This document shows positions 1 to 10,313 of a stretch of DNA of 64,000 bases, piece by piece (the stretch's first letter is position 1; every line of letters starts with the position of its first letter). Below the pieces are notes generated by a model. The model worked only from the letters and a program-made list of their open reading frames with translations, did not search any database and was not told the origin of the DNA. Origin of the DNA: Phocoena phocoena (Eukaryota; Chordata; Mammalia; Artiodactyla; Phocoenidae); assembly GCF_963924675.1 (NCBI RefSeq), contig NC_089239.1, positions 36,354,437 to 36,418,436 of the forward strand. Direction: 5' to 3'. Position numbers and translations under genes: made by a program.

Positions 1-537
1 CGGAGGCCTGGGTGCCCAGACCCACGTTTGCTAGTCTCAAAGTGCTCTCTAGTGGCCAGAGGAACATAAAATTATCTGATGCTTGGAAGCACGTCGGGGA
101 TGATTCAAAACTAGATGTCTCGGAAAGGCAAGGTAGAGATGCTGTCTAGCGCAATTGGCATCTCCTGGATCCGTGGGAATGTTTTATGAGCAAATTTGCC
201 TTTGCCAACGAAAGCGTTCAGGTTTAAATGAATCCTTGTGCATCTGTAGGAGGTTCATTAGTGAAAGTTATATCTAAATAGAATACAGAGTACCTTTAGC
301 TTTACCGTCTATCTGTCCGTGCGAATGCTCTGTACTGTGCTTCAAAGCAGCGTGAGCGTAAGTCACTGTTTAGGGAATGTGATAAGGTTAGGGTTAGGCT
401 TGGCTGAGGGGAATCATTCCTCAACTACCTGTGTATTCCAAGCACAGCCCCATATTTTATCTCAAGTATTCATTTAATCCTCACGAAAAAGCCTCTGATG
501 GAGGAATCATTATCTGGATTTTTTTTTCCAAATGAGG
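1..537. other. Unassigned non-coding DNA
   Basis: No recognisable repeat, exon or RNA gene. A short 'gttagggttagg' at about 388-399 is too short to be an interstitial telomere tract. No long open frame occurs on either strand. Confidence 0.5.
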
Positions 538-897
538 CAGAGGTTGGCAAACTTTTCCCATAAAGGCCAGAGAGTAAATATTTTAGGCTTTGAGGGCCAT
601 CCAGCCTCTGTCACATCTCTGTATTCACTCAACTCTGCGGTTACACTGTGAACGTAGTCAAGGACAATAGGTAAACAAATGGGAGTGGCTGTATCCCAAT
701 AAGACTTTACTCACAGACACTGAAAAGTGGAATTCATGTAATTTTCACATGTCTCAAGATACTTTTCTTTTGGTTTTGTTTCAGCCATTTCAAAATGTAA
801 AAATCATTCTTATCTCACGGGCCATACAAAAATAGGTAACCAAGCCGCACAGAAGCAGTGGCTGTACTGGCCACCAGCCAGGGTTTGCTGAGTCCTG
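538..897. mobile_element. Old hAT-type non-autonomous DNA transposon
   Basis: The ends form a degraded terminal inverted repeat: 'cagaggttggcaaact' on the left and 'ggtttgctgagtcctg' on the right, whose complement begins CAG and shares GCAAAC. The interior has the typical 'ggccagagagtaaatattt' and 'gggccat' blocks of a mammalian MER element of the Charlie group. No 8-bp target duplication survives, which fits great age. The exact family name is not certain. It encodes nothing. Confidence 0.65.
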
Positions 898-1172
898 TGA
901 TAAGAAAACTGACTCTCAGTCCACAGGTCTGAGAGCGGTGGCATCAGCAGTCAAGCCAGCCTGACTGTGGTCCAGGCTGAGTTAGGTGTCGTGGGTCACG
1001 CCTCCATTTCTAGAACATCAGTCCTCCTCTCCCTCCTGCCATCAGCACCAGAGTAAATTTGGTGTTTGCTTCTTAAGAAAGAGAAAATTCAAAAGAGAAC
1101 TTCTCCAGGAAGAGCCAAGACAAAGACAGAGAAAAGAAGAAAAAAAGCATTGAAGGCAGCCACTTAAGCATT
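898..1172. other. Unassigned non-coding DNA
   Basis: A purine-rich stretch at about 1075-1145 (aag/aga runs) lies just before the SINE target site. Nothing else is recognised. Confidence 0.4.
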
Positions 1173-1187
1173 AAGAAATATGCACAG

Positions 1188-1544
1188 GGACTTCCTTGGT
1201 GGCAGTGGTTAAGAATCCACCTGCCAATTCAGGGGCACGGGTTTGATTCCTGGTCCGGGAAGATCCCACATGCCACAGAGCAATTAAGCCTGTGCACCTC
1301 AACTACTGAGCCTGCGCTCTAGAGTCCGTGAGCCACAACTACTGAGCCAGCAAGCCACAACTACTGAAGTCGCATGCCTAGAGCCCATGCTCCACAACAA
1401 GAGAAGCCAACACAATGAGAAGCCTGTACACCACAACGAAGAGTAGCCCCCGCTCGCCGCAACTAGAGAAAGTTGGCGTGCAGCAACAAAGACCCAACAC
1501 AGCCAAAATAATAAATAAATAAAGTAAATAAATTAAAAAAAAAA
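1188..1544 (+). mobile_element. CHR-type tRNA-derived SINE, long form
   Basis: The element opens with a tRNA-like head ('gacttccttggtgg...') carrying an A-box-like region and a B-box-like 'ggtttgattcc'. The body contains repeated 'cacaactactgag' units, then 'cgctcgccgcaactagag' and 'caaagacccaacacagcc', and ends in an (ataaat)/A-rich tail. It is flanked by a perfect 15-bp TSD, 'aagaaatatgcacag', at 1173-1187 and 1545-1559. This family is typical of whales, hippos and related artiodactyls. It is non-coding and was mobilised by L1 in trans. Confidence 0.92.
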
Positions 1545-1559
1545 AAGAAATATGCACAG

Positions 1560-1989
1560 TGCCCTTCCTGGAAGACCACCATATAAGACGTTATTTGGAA
1601 GTTTCCAAATCAGATGGAAGGCACAGTTCCTGAATTCAAAACACTTGGTATCATAAAAGGAACACATTAGAAAATCATGGCAACACACATTTTAAAACTT
1701 GCGTGTGTCTATCCAATCACCTTTAGTGGGAGGGAAATACACATAACAATAGGTGCTTCTAGGAGACAGACCTCCAGGGAGCCCAAGTTTCCTGCTTCCA
1801 AAAGTGTCAGGCATTAAGTAGTCTGAACAATTTCAAGCAACAAAACCCAGGTACGAAAAAGAAAAAAGTAAATTTTCTTACCTTTCTAGAATTTAGATTA
1901 ACTTTTACTTTGTGCTCTAATGCTGTCTAGCAAAAGAAATGTAGACTTGGTCTTTTCAGGTTTAAAATCATACTGAAAATAACTAAGTA
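1560..1989. other. Unassigned AT-rich DNA
   Basis: No repeat family or exon is recognised. The 3' part runs into the L1 ORF2-like sequence starting near 1990, so some of it may be eroded L1. Confidence 0.35.
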
Positions 1990-2260
1990 AAAGCCAGTCA
2001 TACGTGTGAGTACAAAGGTAGAGAAACGGATTAATGGAACAGAAAGAGAATCTACAAACAAGCTTACTTGTGAATGGAAACTTTATAAATTACCAAGTTA
2101 GCAACTGCAGAGCAGTGGGGAAAAAAATAAATAGTGCTGGATTAGTTGAAGGTCTGTATGGACAAAATTAAACTTGACCACTACCAAACATGTACATGGA
2201 AGTTAATTCCAGGTGGACTGCTGATCCAATTGTGAGAAGTAAACAATAAACCCTGTAGAT

Positions 2261-2469
2261 CAGTGCTGTCCAATAGAAATCTCTATGATGGTAGAATGTT
2301 CTATAATTCTGCACGGTCCAATACATTAGCCACTAGTTTCATGTGGTTATTGAGCACTTGAAATGTGGCTACTGCAACTGAAAAACTGTATCTTAAATTA
2401 AATTTAATTTTAGTTAATTTAAACTTAAATAGTCATATATGGCCAGTGGCTACTATTGTATTGGCACAG
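2261..2469. mobile_element. Short hAT-type DNA transposon (209 bp)
   Basis: The terminal inverted repeats are visible: 'cagtgctgtccaatag' at the left end and the complement of 'ctattgtattggcacag' at the right end. The interior has 'ccactagtttcatgtgg' and 'tgagcacttgaaatgtggc', typical of a mammalian MER-class hAT element. The flanks 'ctgtagat' and 'atctagaa' agree at 5 of 8 positions, as expected for an aged 8-bp target duplication. It sits inside L1 ORF2 sequence that continues on both sides. Confidence 0.75.
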
Positions 2470-2571
2470 ATCTAGAAGATAATTCAAGATAATACTTTCA
2501 TGGCCATGTGGTAGGAAAAAATTTCTTAAATCAGACGTCCAAGAGTACTTAATGAAAATTCAGAACTTCTG

Positions 2572-2872
2572 GGACATTATGCTAAGTGAAATAAGTCACA
2601 GTCCCAAAAGGACAAATACTTTACAATTCCACTCATATGAAGTATCTAAAGTGGTCAAAACCATAAAAACAGACAGTAGACACGTGGTTGCCAAAGGCTG
2701 GGGACATAGGGCAGGGGAAATGATTGTTTAATAGGTACAGAGTTTCAGTTTTACAGCACGAAAAGATTCTAGAAATCTGTGGCACAACAGATTACAACTG
2801 TACCGCACACTTAAAATAGTTAAGATAGTAAATCTTATGTTATGTGTTTTTTACTATAATTAAAAAATTGGT
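2572..2872 (+). mobile_element. 5'-truncated L1 3' end nested in an older L1
   Basis: This 301-bp segment is L1 3'-terminal sequence ('gctaagtgaaataagtcaca', 'gtggttgccaaaggctgggg', 'gtacagagtttcag') embedded in ORF2 sequence of another L1. The junctions carry an 8-bp duplication, 'aacttctg', at 2564-2571 and 2873-2880. Removing the segment restores a continuous L1 reading across 'cagaacttctgttcttcatt'. It is therefore a separate, later and truncated retrotransposition event. Confidence 0.75.
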
Positions 2873-2983
2873 AACTTCTGTTCTTCATTAAAAGAGTGGA
2901 AAAGGTAAGTTACAGCTAAGAAAAAAGCACATTATATAACTGATAGAAGATTTACATTTGGTATATACAAAGAATTCCTACAG

Positions 2984-3206
2984 GGCTTCCCTGGTGGCGC
3001 AGTGGTTGAGAGTCCGCCTGCCGATGCAGGGGACACAGGTTCGTGCCCCGGTCCGGGAATATCCCACGTGCCGCGGAACGGCTGGGCCCGTGAGCCATGG
3101 CCGCTGAGCCTGCGCGTCCGGAGCCTGTGCTCCGCAACGGGAGAGGCCACAACAGTGAGAGGCCCACGTACCGCAAAAAACAAACAAACAAACAGACAAA
3201 CAAAAA
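2984..3206 (+). mobile_element. CHR-type SINE, short-tail young form
   Basis: The tRNA-like head is 'ggcttccctggtggcgcagt' with B-box region 'ggttcgtgccc'. The body is CpG-rich ('cgcgtccggagcctgtgctc') and stops at 'gtaccgcaaaaaac' without the 'gacccaacacagcc' segment of long forms. The tail is (caaa)n. A 15-bp TSD, 'aaagaattcctacag', is at 2969-2983 and 3207-3221. High CpG content and intact TSDs indicate recent insertion. Long frames on both strands here are by-products of its GC-rich body. Confidence 0.93.
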
Positions 3207-3801
3207 AAAGAATTCCTACAGATCAATAAGAAAAAAATAGTCCAATAGAAAAATGTACAAGGGACTTTTTGAACAGACATTTCACAGAAGAGAATATAGA
3301 AATAGCTGATAGATATACGTAAGACGAGCTCAATGCCGTTGGTCTTCAGGGAAATGAAAATTAAAACTGTAATGACATGCCATCATCCTCATGCCAGATT
3401 GGCTAAAACTTAAAAGTTTGACAACATCAAGAGTTGACTGGAATGCGTAGGAACTGGCAGCTCTCATACACTGGCCGGTGGGAGTGTCCATTGGTAGAAC
3501 CACTTTGGACAACTGTTTGGCCTTATCTACAACTGAATATATGCAACCCTATGGCCCAGCAATTACATTTCTAGGCATATACTGTAGAAAATATACACAT
3601 GTGCACCAAGAAACATATCTAAGGATATTTATTTTCATTATGATTCATAATAGTAAAAAAAGGAAACATCCCAAACGCCCATCAACAGTAAAACGGTAAA
3701 CTGCAGTATATTCATACAACCGAATATTATGCCGCAATAAAAAAACTGAACTACTGCCACACCTAACATGGATGAATCTCGCAAACGTATTGAGCTAAAG
3801 A

Positions 3802-4274
3802 AACTCTGCGAGTTATTTAGCTGCTGTCTTCCGCCTGCAAGCCCAGCCTTCCAGTCTGCGCTTTGCAGCGCTGAGGCTGGGACTCTGTGAAGCACATTCC
3901 TGCTTTGTTAGCTGCCTCCCTGAGAGGTTCTGCCAATAGGGGGCACTAGGGACTGCAAGGCTGGAAGAGGAAAATGGACCTGCTCCTTCCTGTAGCATCA
4001 ATTATTTCTTATTTTCGGTTTTTCCTTCTTCACAGAAAAAACGTCATTACATCCGCTCAGAGGTCTGAGCTTCAGCTCCACAGAACCCCCCAAAGTTGGT
4101 CTCCTCAATTTTAATAATTCCAGCGTCTCCCCTTTTGCATCCTGACGTTGCTTCTTCCTGATTCGACTCTAGTGTCTCTTTTCGCCTTCTCGGCTCTCCA
4201 ATACACAGTTAATAATTCATTCTATTCAATTCAATTGTCTCTGTTAAAGGGACTGGTGTGGCTTCTGTAACCTG
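3802..4274. mobile_element. Unclassified insertion (LTR- or MER-like) within L1
   Basis: L1 ORF2/3' UTR sequence is interrupted after 'gagctaaagaa' and resumes at 'ccaaacacaaaataatactg', so about 470 bp were inserted. The insert contains 'ctgccaatagggggcactag', then a pyrimidine-rich second half, which reminds me of old mammalian LTR-like repeats. A possible 4-bp 'gcta' duplication flanks it, but clear TG...CA ends are not visible. The class is not settled. Confidence 0.5.
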
Positions 4275-4611
4275 ATGCTACCAAACACAAAATAATACTG
4301 TATGATTGCATTTGTATAAAGTCCAGAAACAGGTAAAATATTGGCACCTTTAGAGAGAAGGGAGAGGAATCATTGGGAGGATGGGATGAGGGTGGGGACT
4401 GAGGCTCCTGGGAAGCTGAAAACATTCTGTCTGCTAACCTGGAAGGTGATCACACAAGTGTGTTCCCACGTGAGAATTCACTGGGCTGTTCATTTACGCC
4501 GTGTGCTTTTCTGTATGCAGTTTTTACTTCAATAACATTTTTTTAAAATGAAACTCTTTTATGCATAAGAAAAGAGATGCCGGAAATGGAAAAGGCACTT
4601 TTTCTCCTAGT

Positions 4612-4766
4612 GTAGACTACTGGCCAGCATCGGGATTACCCGAAGTCATCATTTAAAATGCAAATGACAGGATGCCTCCCTCAGAGGTGCTAAGTCAGTG
4701 GGTCAGGACCTGAAGCATTATGGGCTCTCAAGGAGTATCTTACACAAGCCAAAGTTTGGAATCACT
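4612..4766 (+). mobile_element. MER5A-like hAT fragment
   Basis: The order of motifs follows the MER5A pattern: a start like 'ctactggccagcatcgg', 'aaatgcaaatgacagg', a 'gtgggtcaggacctg' block and the end 'caaagtttggaatcactg'. It is divergent and about 155 bp long. It is non-coding. Confidence 0.65.
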
Positions 4767-5315
4767 GATATTGACTGACCTGAGTCTGTCCCAGGTAGCT
4801 CTGATTCATTATCCTCCCACTGTACTTCTATGAAACCAAGCATTGGCTTTGTTTATCTCCAAATTCCTGTTGACTAGGAATTTCTTCTGTATTTATTTTA
4901 ATAAGGTTCTGGTGTAAAGAAACCTCTCATGAAGTTGAAACGTGACTAATAATCTGTATCTCCTACTGAAGAAAAGACTAGCGGTTTGGAAATCCTTAAG
5001 AGATTTAGGTGTAAGATTGACCCAAGTGATGGACACTTTGAGAATCTTCTGGTAGCCTTGAAGCATCTCTGGAAAGGTGCAAAAACATAGTTTGAACACA
5101 GTTTTGGGAAGTTCTCAGTCACCCATCCATAAATCTCACAGGGATCCATGGGTTCTCGATTAAGGACCTCTGGCTGTGGAGACTCAAAGCCCACGCTCGG
5201 TATGAATTTCATTTCAGAAGCATGTAAGACACTGGAGGATTTTGGGAGAGGGTCTTGTGCTCCAAATATTTGCTGATCTGTTTTGAATGCCTCAGAGTGA
5301 GAAGCTCAACAAGGG
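4767..5315. other. Unassigned non-coding DNA
   Basis: There is no recognised repeat. Two minus-strand open frames of 68 and 88 codons overlap here, with no protein motifs and no splice-site context that would support an exon. Confidence 0.4.
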
Positions 5316-5520
5316 TCAAATTCTGGTTCTATTCCTAACAACTATGGGAACCTGTTCCCATTTCTTAATTTCTTTTCCAAGTTCCTCACTTGCAAAATGG
5401 CCTTAACGCTTGCCCTGCTTTCTTCGCAGGGCTCTTGTAAGGCTCAGATAAGATGTGACAGTGCCTAGAAAAGCACGAGGCACCGTATATGGTTATTGAA
5501 CACCCACAAAATGGCCTGCC
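5316..5520 (+). repeat. MIR SINE
   Basis: It follows the MIR plan in the plus orientation: 'caaattctggttctattcct', 'cttaatttcttttccaagtt', a 'ctcacttgcaaaatggcctt' block, 'tcttgtaaggctcagataag', and 'gtgcctagaaaagcacgagg'. It is an ancient tRNA-derived SINE shared by mammals. Confidence 0.65.
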
Positions 5521-7109
5521 ATGGGTTTTATGTGCAAACATCTGTCAAATATTTATACAGATTCAAGGCACTATCCATAGACCACACACCAGGGGAGTAA
5601 AGCTTGCCTCTGGATGTGACAATACAAGAAATAGGTGAAGCCAAGAAATATGGAACAACTGAGATGTTTTTAAAAGAGAAAAACAGGAAAAAAATAACTC
5701 ACAGGTGAAAATCAAAGACCCAAGGGTCAACAAAACATACTTATGCAGGAATCACGGTCACGAGGGCATCTGAGCTCTCCAAAGGGGCTCCCCAGGCGCC
5801 CCCGTAGAAATACTGGTCCCGGGGCCCTGGACCTCTTTAGGCTCCATCCTGTGGCCAGTAGCTGCTCTTCCAATAATCACAGTCCTCTCATTATGTTTTC
5901 TACTCCTACCGCCTGGAAACGTACTTCAGTTAAATTAACTTCAGTGAATGTAATTGATCTCAACTTAGCTGTTGTAGCGTCATTTTGTAATCTATCACTA
6001 CAGATGACATTTTCACTACTCTAGATTCTTATAGACCATCGTCTACAGAACATGAAAAAGCCAGTCCAACTTCCTGCCTCTTGTAGACACAGCCTTTATC
6101 ATTAGGCACAAATCCTTTCCATCAATGTTTCCGTCAAAAGACCGATCAAAGGAAGGGTGAGAAGGGGTCACGACCCACATTCCTCCCTCTAATTTGGCAA
6201 CAGCGTCTGGCTGGCAGGCAGCAATTTTCAATATTTTTGTTGTATTGCTCTTGCAGGTTCTACCTTCCGTTATTTTTGATACTCTCAAGGCTATGATTTT
6301 AATATTAAGAAAAAGCTTCGTTTGAAAAAAGTTGGAATAATTTTTCTTTTAGTATGGGAAAGTATTATATGAATATAACCCAAGTTAATTGCTTCACGTG
6401 TGGAGTAGAAGATGAAGCAAACAGATCTCACACAGCTTCAAAAGAATTTGAATTACTTTTTTGAATTCAGACCTGTATCATCAACTGAGATAATAACTGA
6501 AAATCTACCAGGATTTTTCTCCGACAATAACAAATATTGCATGGAATTCATTAGTACGTGAGTCATCAAATAGAGGATTATACCTGGGGAAAATAGTAAG
6601 TTTAGTGATCACATGAAAGCCAGTACAACATGTGCTAAGTCATATTTTTAGTATCAAGGCTTGAAGCCAGACAGAATATTAATAGGTATGTGTGTACTTT
6701 TATTTATCATAAACTGATATCCAGTGACATAATCACTAGGCTCACCAAAGCTTCCTATCTCCAGGAGAGAGTAAGCATTCTAGCTGTAACTCAAAATAAT
6801 ACGATTGACTGTCGTGGAGTCTGTCTCATTACTTTATAATCAAATTGCATGTCCTCTTGAGATGGTTGATCTGTTTCTTTCATTCGTCTTACTTAAAAAA
6901 ATATGACGTATTAGTTGTCACTGCACAAGTTTTATTTAACTTGTGCTTTTCAGAATCTTGAAGAATATTCTGTCCAACCAGAGCTACTCTTCTCGGTTAA
7001 CCTCACTTTCTAGAAATTATAAGACTAGCAATGCAGTTGGCATACTCTGGAAATGTCTTAAATGTTTGGAAACACCAACATCATCATCGCTATCATCATC
7101 ATTGCCGCT
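5521..7109. other. Unassigned non-coding DNA
   Basis: No family is recognised over about 1.6 kb apart from a small (atc) run near 7080-7105. A 93-codon plus frame (5743-6024) and an 81-codon minus frame (6043-6288) occur, but neither shows recognisable domains, codon bias or flanking splice signals strong enough to call an exon. Confidence 0.4.
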
Positions 7110-7320
7110 AAGATTTACTGAGCATTCATGTGTATTACATTAGTTAATTACCGTAACAACTCGGGAGAAATAAAATGATACCCATTTCACAGATTAGAAA
7201 ACCGAGATTATAGAAGTTAAGTAACTCTTCCAAAGTCACACAGGTAGTAAGTGGTGAAGCCAGGAGTCAAACCCAGGCATTTTGTTTGACTCTGAAGCCT
7301 GCCACTGTGCTATGCTGTCC
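7110..7320 (-). repeat. MIR SINE
   Basis: In reverse orientation: 'tgagcattcatgtgtattac', 'cccatttcacagattagaaa', 'caaagtcacacaggtagtaa', 'caggagtcaaacccaggcat', 'gctatgctgt'. This is the standard MIR core. It is the first of two MIRs in the same orientation 150 bp apart. Confidence 0.85.
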
Positions 7321-7469
7321 TAGTTTCTACATTGTGCTCTCATCAAAAAGGGATGGACATAGAGTTCACAAATACTATGGAATACTAAGCAACCAGACAG
7401 AATACTACCTTTGAAAAAACACTTAATAGTTGGGAAATTTTCATAATATCTTAAAGATGAAAGAGAAGA

Positions 7470-7735
7470 ATTTCTTGAGTACTTACCGTATGCCGGACAT
7501 GGCGGTAAGCTGCTATATATACAATTATTTCTTTTAATCCTCATGTTTACTGATAACATAATTCGTTCTGCTATTCTCTCCATTTTTAAATTGTGGAAAC
7601 TGAGTCAGAGATTTAAGAATCTTGGCCAAGATCACACAGCTAGTAAATGGCGGAGCCAGCAAGTATTTGAACTTAGTTTTCCTTTCTTCGAATTTATTCT
7701 CCAGGTCAGACTCCACGACCTATCCTTTAATCACC
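7470..7735 (-). repeat. MIR SINE
   Basis: Reverse-orientation MIR: 'gagtacttaccgtatgccgg', 'cttttaatcctcatgtttac', 'gtggaaactgagtcagagat', 'ccaagatcacacagctagta', 'ggtcagactccacgaccta'. A 165-codon plus frame starting at 7543 runs through and beyond this repeat and is not a gene. Confidence 0.85.
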
Positions 7736-8290
7736 TAGTCTCTCTCTCCCTCCATCACACTTGGCTGAACAGACCCAGATTCCCATCAGCTCCAAGTCTG
7801 CACCCAGCAGTTGAACTCCGCCAGATTCACACAACTGGGCAAACTGGCTTCACTTTATACTTCACGATCCCACACCCCAGATGGGCTGTCATTACAACCC
7901 AGCAACGCAGTGCTTGTTTGCCAATAAGATTATTGTTGTTGTCTCCAAGGGAAGCATTTCTTCTCTCAAACCTTCTGCCCTTCCTAGTGGCTTCCTCACA
8001 TCCTCCATATACTTTACCTTCTACTTGTTTGAGAAAATAGGACCTTTGCACCACCTGATTTACAAACTTCTCTGCACTTGTGCCATTGTCCATGTTTCCC
8101 TTCCTTTGGCAACTGAGCAAACAGCTTCCTTTCCTATCAAGGGCAATCCTTCATGTGTTTTCTGGATCTCATCCTTTCTCAAGGAATTTGCTCCTTAGTT
8201 TTCCCTTATTTCATTTTCAATTTTCCCTTAGCTCATTTCCTAAAAAAACCCAGAATCTTCCATCTTTTAACATCTCAGCATATTCTAGGC
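7736..8290. other. Pyrimidine-rich unassigned DNA
   Basis: The plus strand is rich in C and T, with overlapping 97- to 165-codon frames on both strands that share no recognisable domain. It may be a decayed LINE (L2/L3-like) 3' region, but no diagnostic block is clear. Confidence 0.35.
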
Positions 8291-9240
8291 AAGGCTAAGT
8301 TAGGGTGAATAATAGGACCACTTTTTATTGGAATCAGCTAGTGTCAGGGTTAGTCTGCTAGGCTCAGACCAGACTTACCCGCGTCTGTTACAGCCTGACC
8401 ACATGATCTTTGCTCCCGGAGCACTGTCCTTGTTTGTCTTCCAAGAGAACAGGAATGGCGTGTGCATCACCTCTTCTAGAAACCAGGTGCTCTGGATGGA
8501 TATGATGTGTTCTTGCCGAGGTAGGGTGTCCTGGTGTGGGAAACACCATGGTGATGCAGTGATCTCTTATAAGAGATTTATATTCTAAACCACTTGGAAT
8601 AATTCCGGGGGCTCCAGCCTCACAAAGCTGACCCCGCTAGAGACCAATTGTCACATAGATGTTCATGAGACAGGTGAGAGACAGGATAAAGACTGTTGTC
8701 CAGGTAACAATGGGAGACTGTGAGTACCGACCATGCGCTTGGGCTTTGGCTGTACACTCTCAGTATGCCAGCACATAACAACTGTTGTCCTTCAACCTTT
8801 CATTTATTGCTGGGCAATAAACTAAACGTACTGTCTGGACAGTCACTTCCCTAGAGAGGGTTTATTCCAGTAAATTATGTAGATCTTTAGGCTCCAAGCC
8901 TCTTTAAGAGTTCCAGGAATCTCTGCCAATCTCTCTGCCCTCCCACTTACCATTACAGATGGTGAAGTTCCTAGACCCAGGAATCTGTTACCCTAGTTTC
9001 ATCTGACACATTGCCAGTCTGACTGTCCATGGATAGACTGATACGAAGGAGACAGAGGAAGAGTTTCAGAAAAGTGAGATTGATCCGAGAGTCAAATACG
9101 CCAGGCTATCGATCTTAGCAAGAGAGAGAGAGTGGTCTATCTTATAGACGCTCCAATCAGAGGGATTTGAGAACGCTAATTCTTACAGAGGACTAGCGGT
9201 CTTCCCAAGATCCTCCTAGGATAACCCAGTTCTCCATGCC
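8291..9240 (+). repeat. Possible solo LTR-like sequence
   Basis: Around 8680-8870 a block with 'gataaagactgttgtccagg', 'gggctttggctgtacact' and a polyadenylation-like 'gcaataaactaaac' resembles the R/U5 part of a mammalian ERV LTR. Edges with TG...CA and a short target duplication were not found. The assignment rests on general composition and one polyadenylation-type motif. A (ga)n run lies near 9121-9132. Confidence 0.3.
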
Positions 9241-9417
9241 CTTGACCATACAGGAAAGTCTGGTAGGATAAACTCCAACAGGAAGGCAGAGGTGCAGAAA
9301 AAGAGAGAGAGAAAGTCAAAGGGAAGAAGCTCTCCTAGACATAGAGCTCGGCTGACTCTGAATGAGATGATAGGAACCATTGAGAAAGGAAGGAAATAAT
9401 TCACCTGTCCTTTGAAA

Positions 9418-9915
9418 CTGTTGTCCTCAAAGTGTGGTGCATACACCAGTGCCTGTCCTTGAACTATTTGTTAAGTGTATGTGGCAAGTACAGAAACAAT
9501 GGTTTAGAAACTTCAAAAGCAATTTGACAGAGTAATTTTCTGTCTGTTGAAAGTTGGGACTTGTATTTTGTATGTCTTTATTTTTTTCTAGAAATTCATT
9601 TTTATCCTATTTTACAAAACTAGATCTGGTAGGGGTTGTGGAGGGCAATTCTGTTTTTTTTTTTTTTTTTTGCGGTACGCGGGCCTCTCACTGTTGTGGC
9701 CTCTCCCGTTGCGGAGCACAGGCTCCGGACGCGCAGGCTCAGCGGCCATGGCTCACGGGCCCAGCCGCTCCGCGGCATGTGGGATCTTCCCGGACCGGGG
9801 CACGAACCCGTGTCCCCTGCATCGGCAGGCGGACTCTCAACCACTGCACCACCAGGGGAGCCCGGCAATTCTGTTTCATTTTGGTTTTTTTTCAGAAATT
9901 ATTTGAGAAGCACTG
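9418..9915. mobile_element. hAT-type element split by a young SINE
   Basis: The left end 'ctgttgtcctcaaagtgtgg' and the right end 'atttgagaagcactg' are inverted copies of the CAGTG-TTCTCAAA terminal repeat common in hAT MER elements. Flanks 'ctttgaaa' (9410-9417) and 'ctttagat' (9916-9923) agree at 5 of 8 positions. Without the SINE at 9657-9863 and one copy of its TSD, the element is about 280 bp. Confidence 0.6.
9657..9863 (-). mobile_element. CHR-type SINE, short-tail young form
   Basis: In reverse orientation it has a poly(T) start, 'gcggtacgcgggcctctcac', 'gctccgcggcatgtgggatc' and ends 'ccaccaggggagcc'. The TSD 'ggcaattctgttt' is at 9644-9656 and 9864-9876, with no mismatch. High CpG and the perfect TSD mark a recent insertion. 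The 131-codon and 99-codon frames over it are fortuitous. Confidence 0.93.
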
Positions 9916-9923
9916 CTTTAGAT

Positions 9924-10313
9924 TCATGTTTGTAGTTAACTCATGGTAAGAGCATCTTCCTTTCGGTGATAAATACACCACTACCTGCCCTCCTGTCCTG
10001 GCAGGCTTTACCTGAGAGCCATCCACATGCCTCAGACCAGAAAAGGAACAGAGTCTTTGGCGAAGGAGAGGATGAAGATAATAGAAGAAAAAGAAAAGAA
10101 TGTTATTTATTATCTATTTATGATTTACATTCTACCTTATTTTCTTAAAGAATTGGAAAGACAGCAAATGGGGTATGTTTGGGAATAAACTACCTCCTGG
10201 GCAGGAAAAGGGATTTAGAGCCAGGAAGTAAGGTATCTCTTCCTTTAAGTTCAAAGAGGGATATAAGAGGGTAAATGAGCTGAGAAAAGAGGAAGCAAGC
10301 ACAACCGTTTCTA
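9924..10313. other. Unassigned non-coding DNA
   Basis: No repeat or exon is recognised. A purine-rich stretch (gaaaaagaaaag type) lies around 10066-10100. Confidence 0.4.

Larger units (their letters stand above)
1990..4545 (+). mobile_element. Old L1 (L1M class) ORF2 3' half and 3' end, split by four later insertions
   Basis: L1 ORF2-derived DNA resumes in order across the insertions: about 1990-2260, 2470-2571, 2873-2983, 3222-3801 and about 4275-4545. It runs through the C-terminal ORF2 region ('caaccctatggcccagcaa', 'caccaagaaacatatctaa', 'gatgaatctcgcaaac') into a 3' UTR ending near 'tttttacttcaataac'. Stops in all frames and heavy divergence show it is dead. The inserts are a hAT element, a truncated L1, a SINE and an unclassified element, each listed separately. 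Confidence 0.85.

Noticed and set aside
387..399. Interstitial telomeric repeat
   Set aside because: Only two imperfect 'gttagg' units, which is expected by chance.
1188..1260. tRNA gene
   Set aside because: A-box- and B-box-like promoter sequence is present, but it is the head of a SINE. No cloverleaf with an intact anticodon arm and acceptor stem can be drawn, and the same head recurs in other copies.
6043..6288. 81-codon minus-strand frame as a possible exon
   Set aside because: The peptide looks compositionally ordinary, but I recognise no family, and the bordering bases do not form convincing splice sites.
7543..8040. 165-codon plus-strand open frame
   Set aside because: It begins inside a reverse-orientation MIR and runs into pyrimidine-rich DNA. 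No domain, no Kozak or splice context, and other frames overlap on the opposite strand.
9554..9949. 131-codon plus-strand open frame and overlapping minus frames
   Set aside because: Most of it is antisense SINE; near-identical peptides appear at 27237 and 55891 in other copies of the same SINE.
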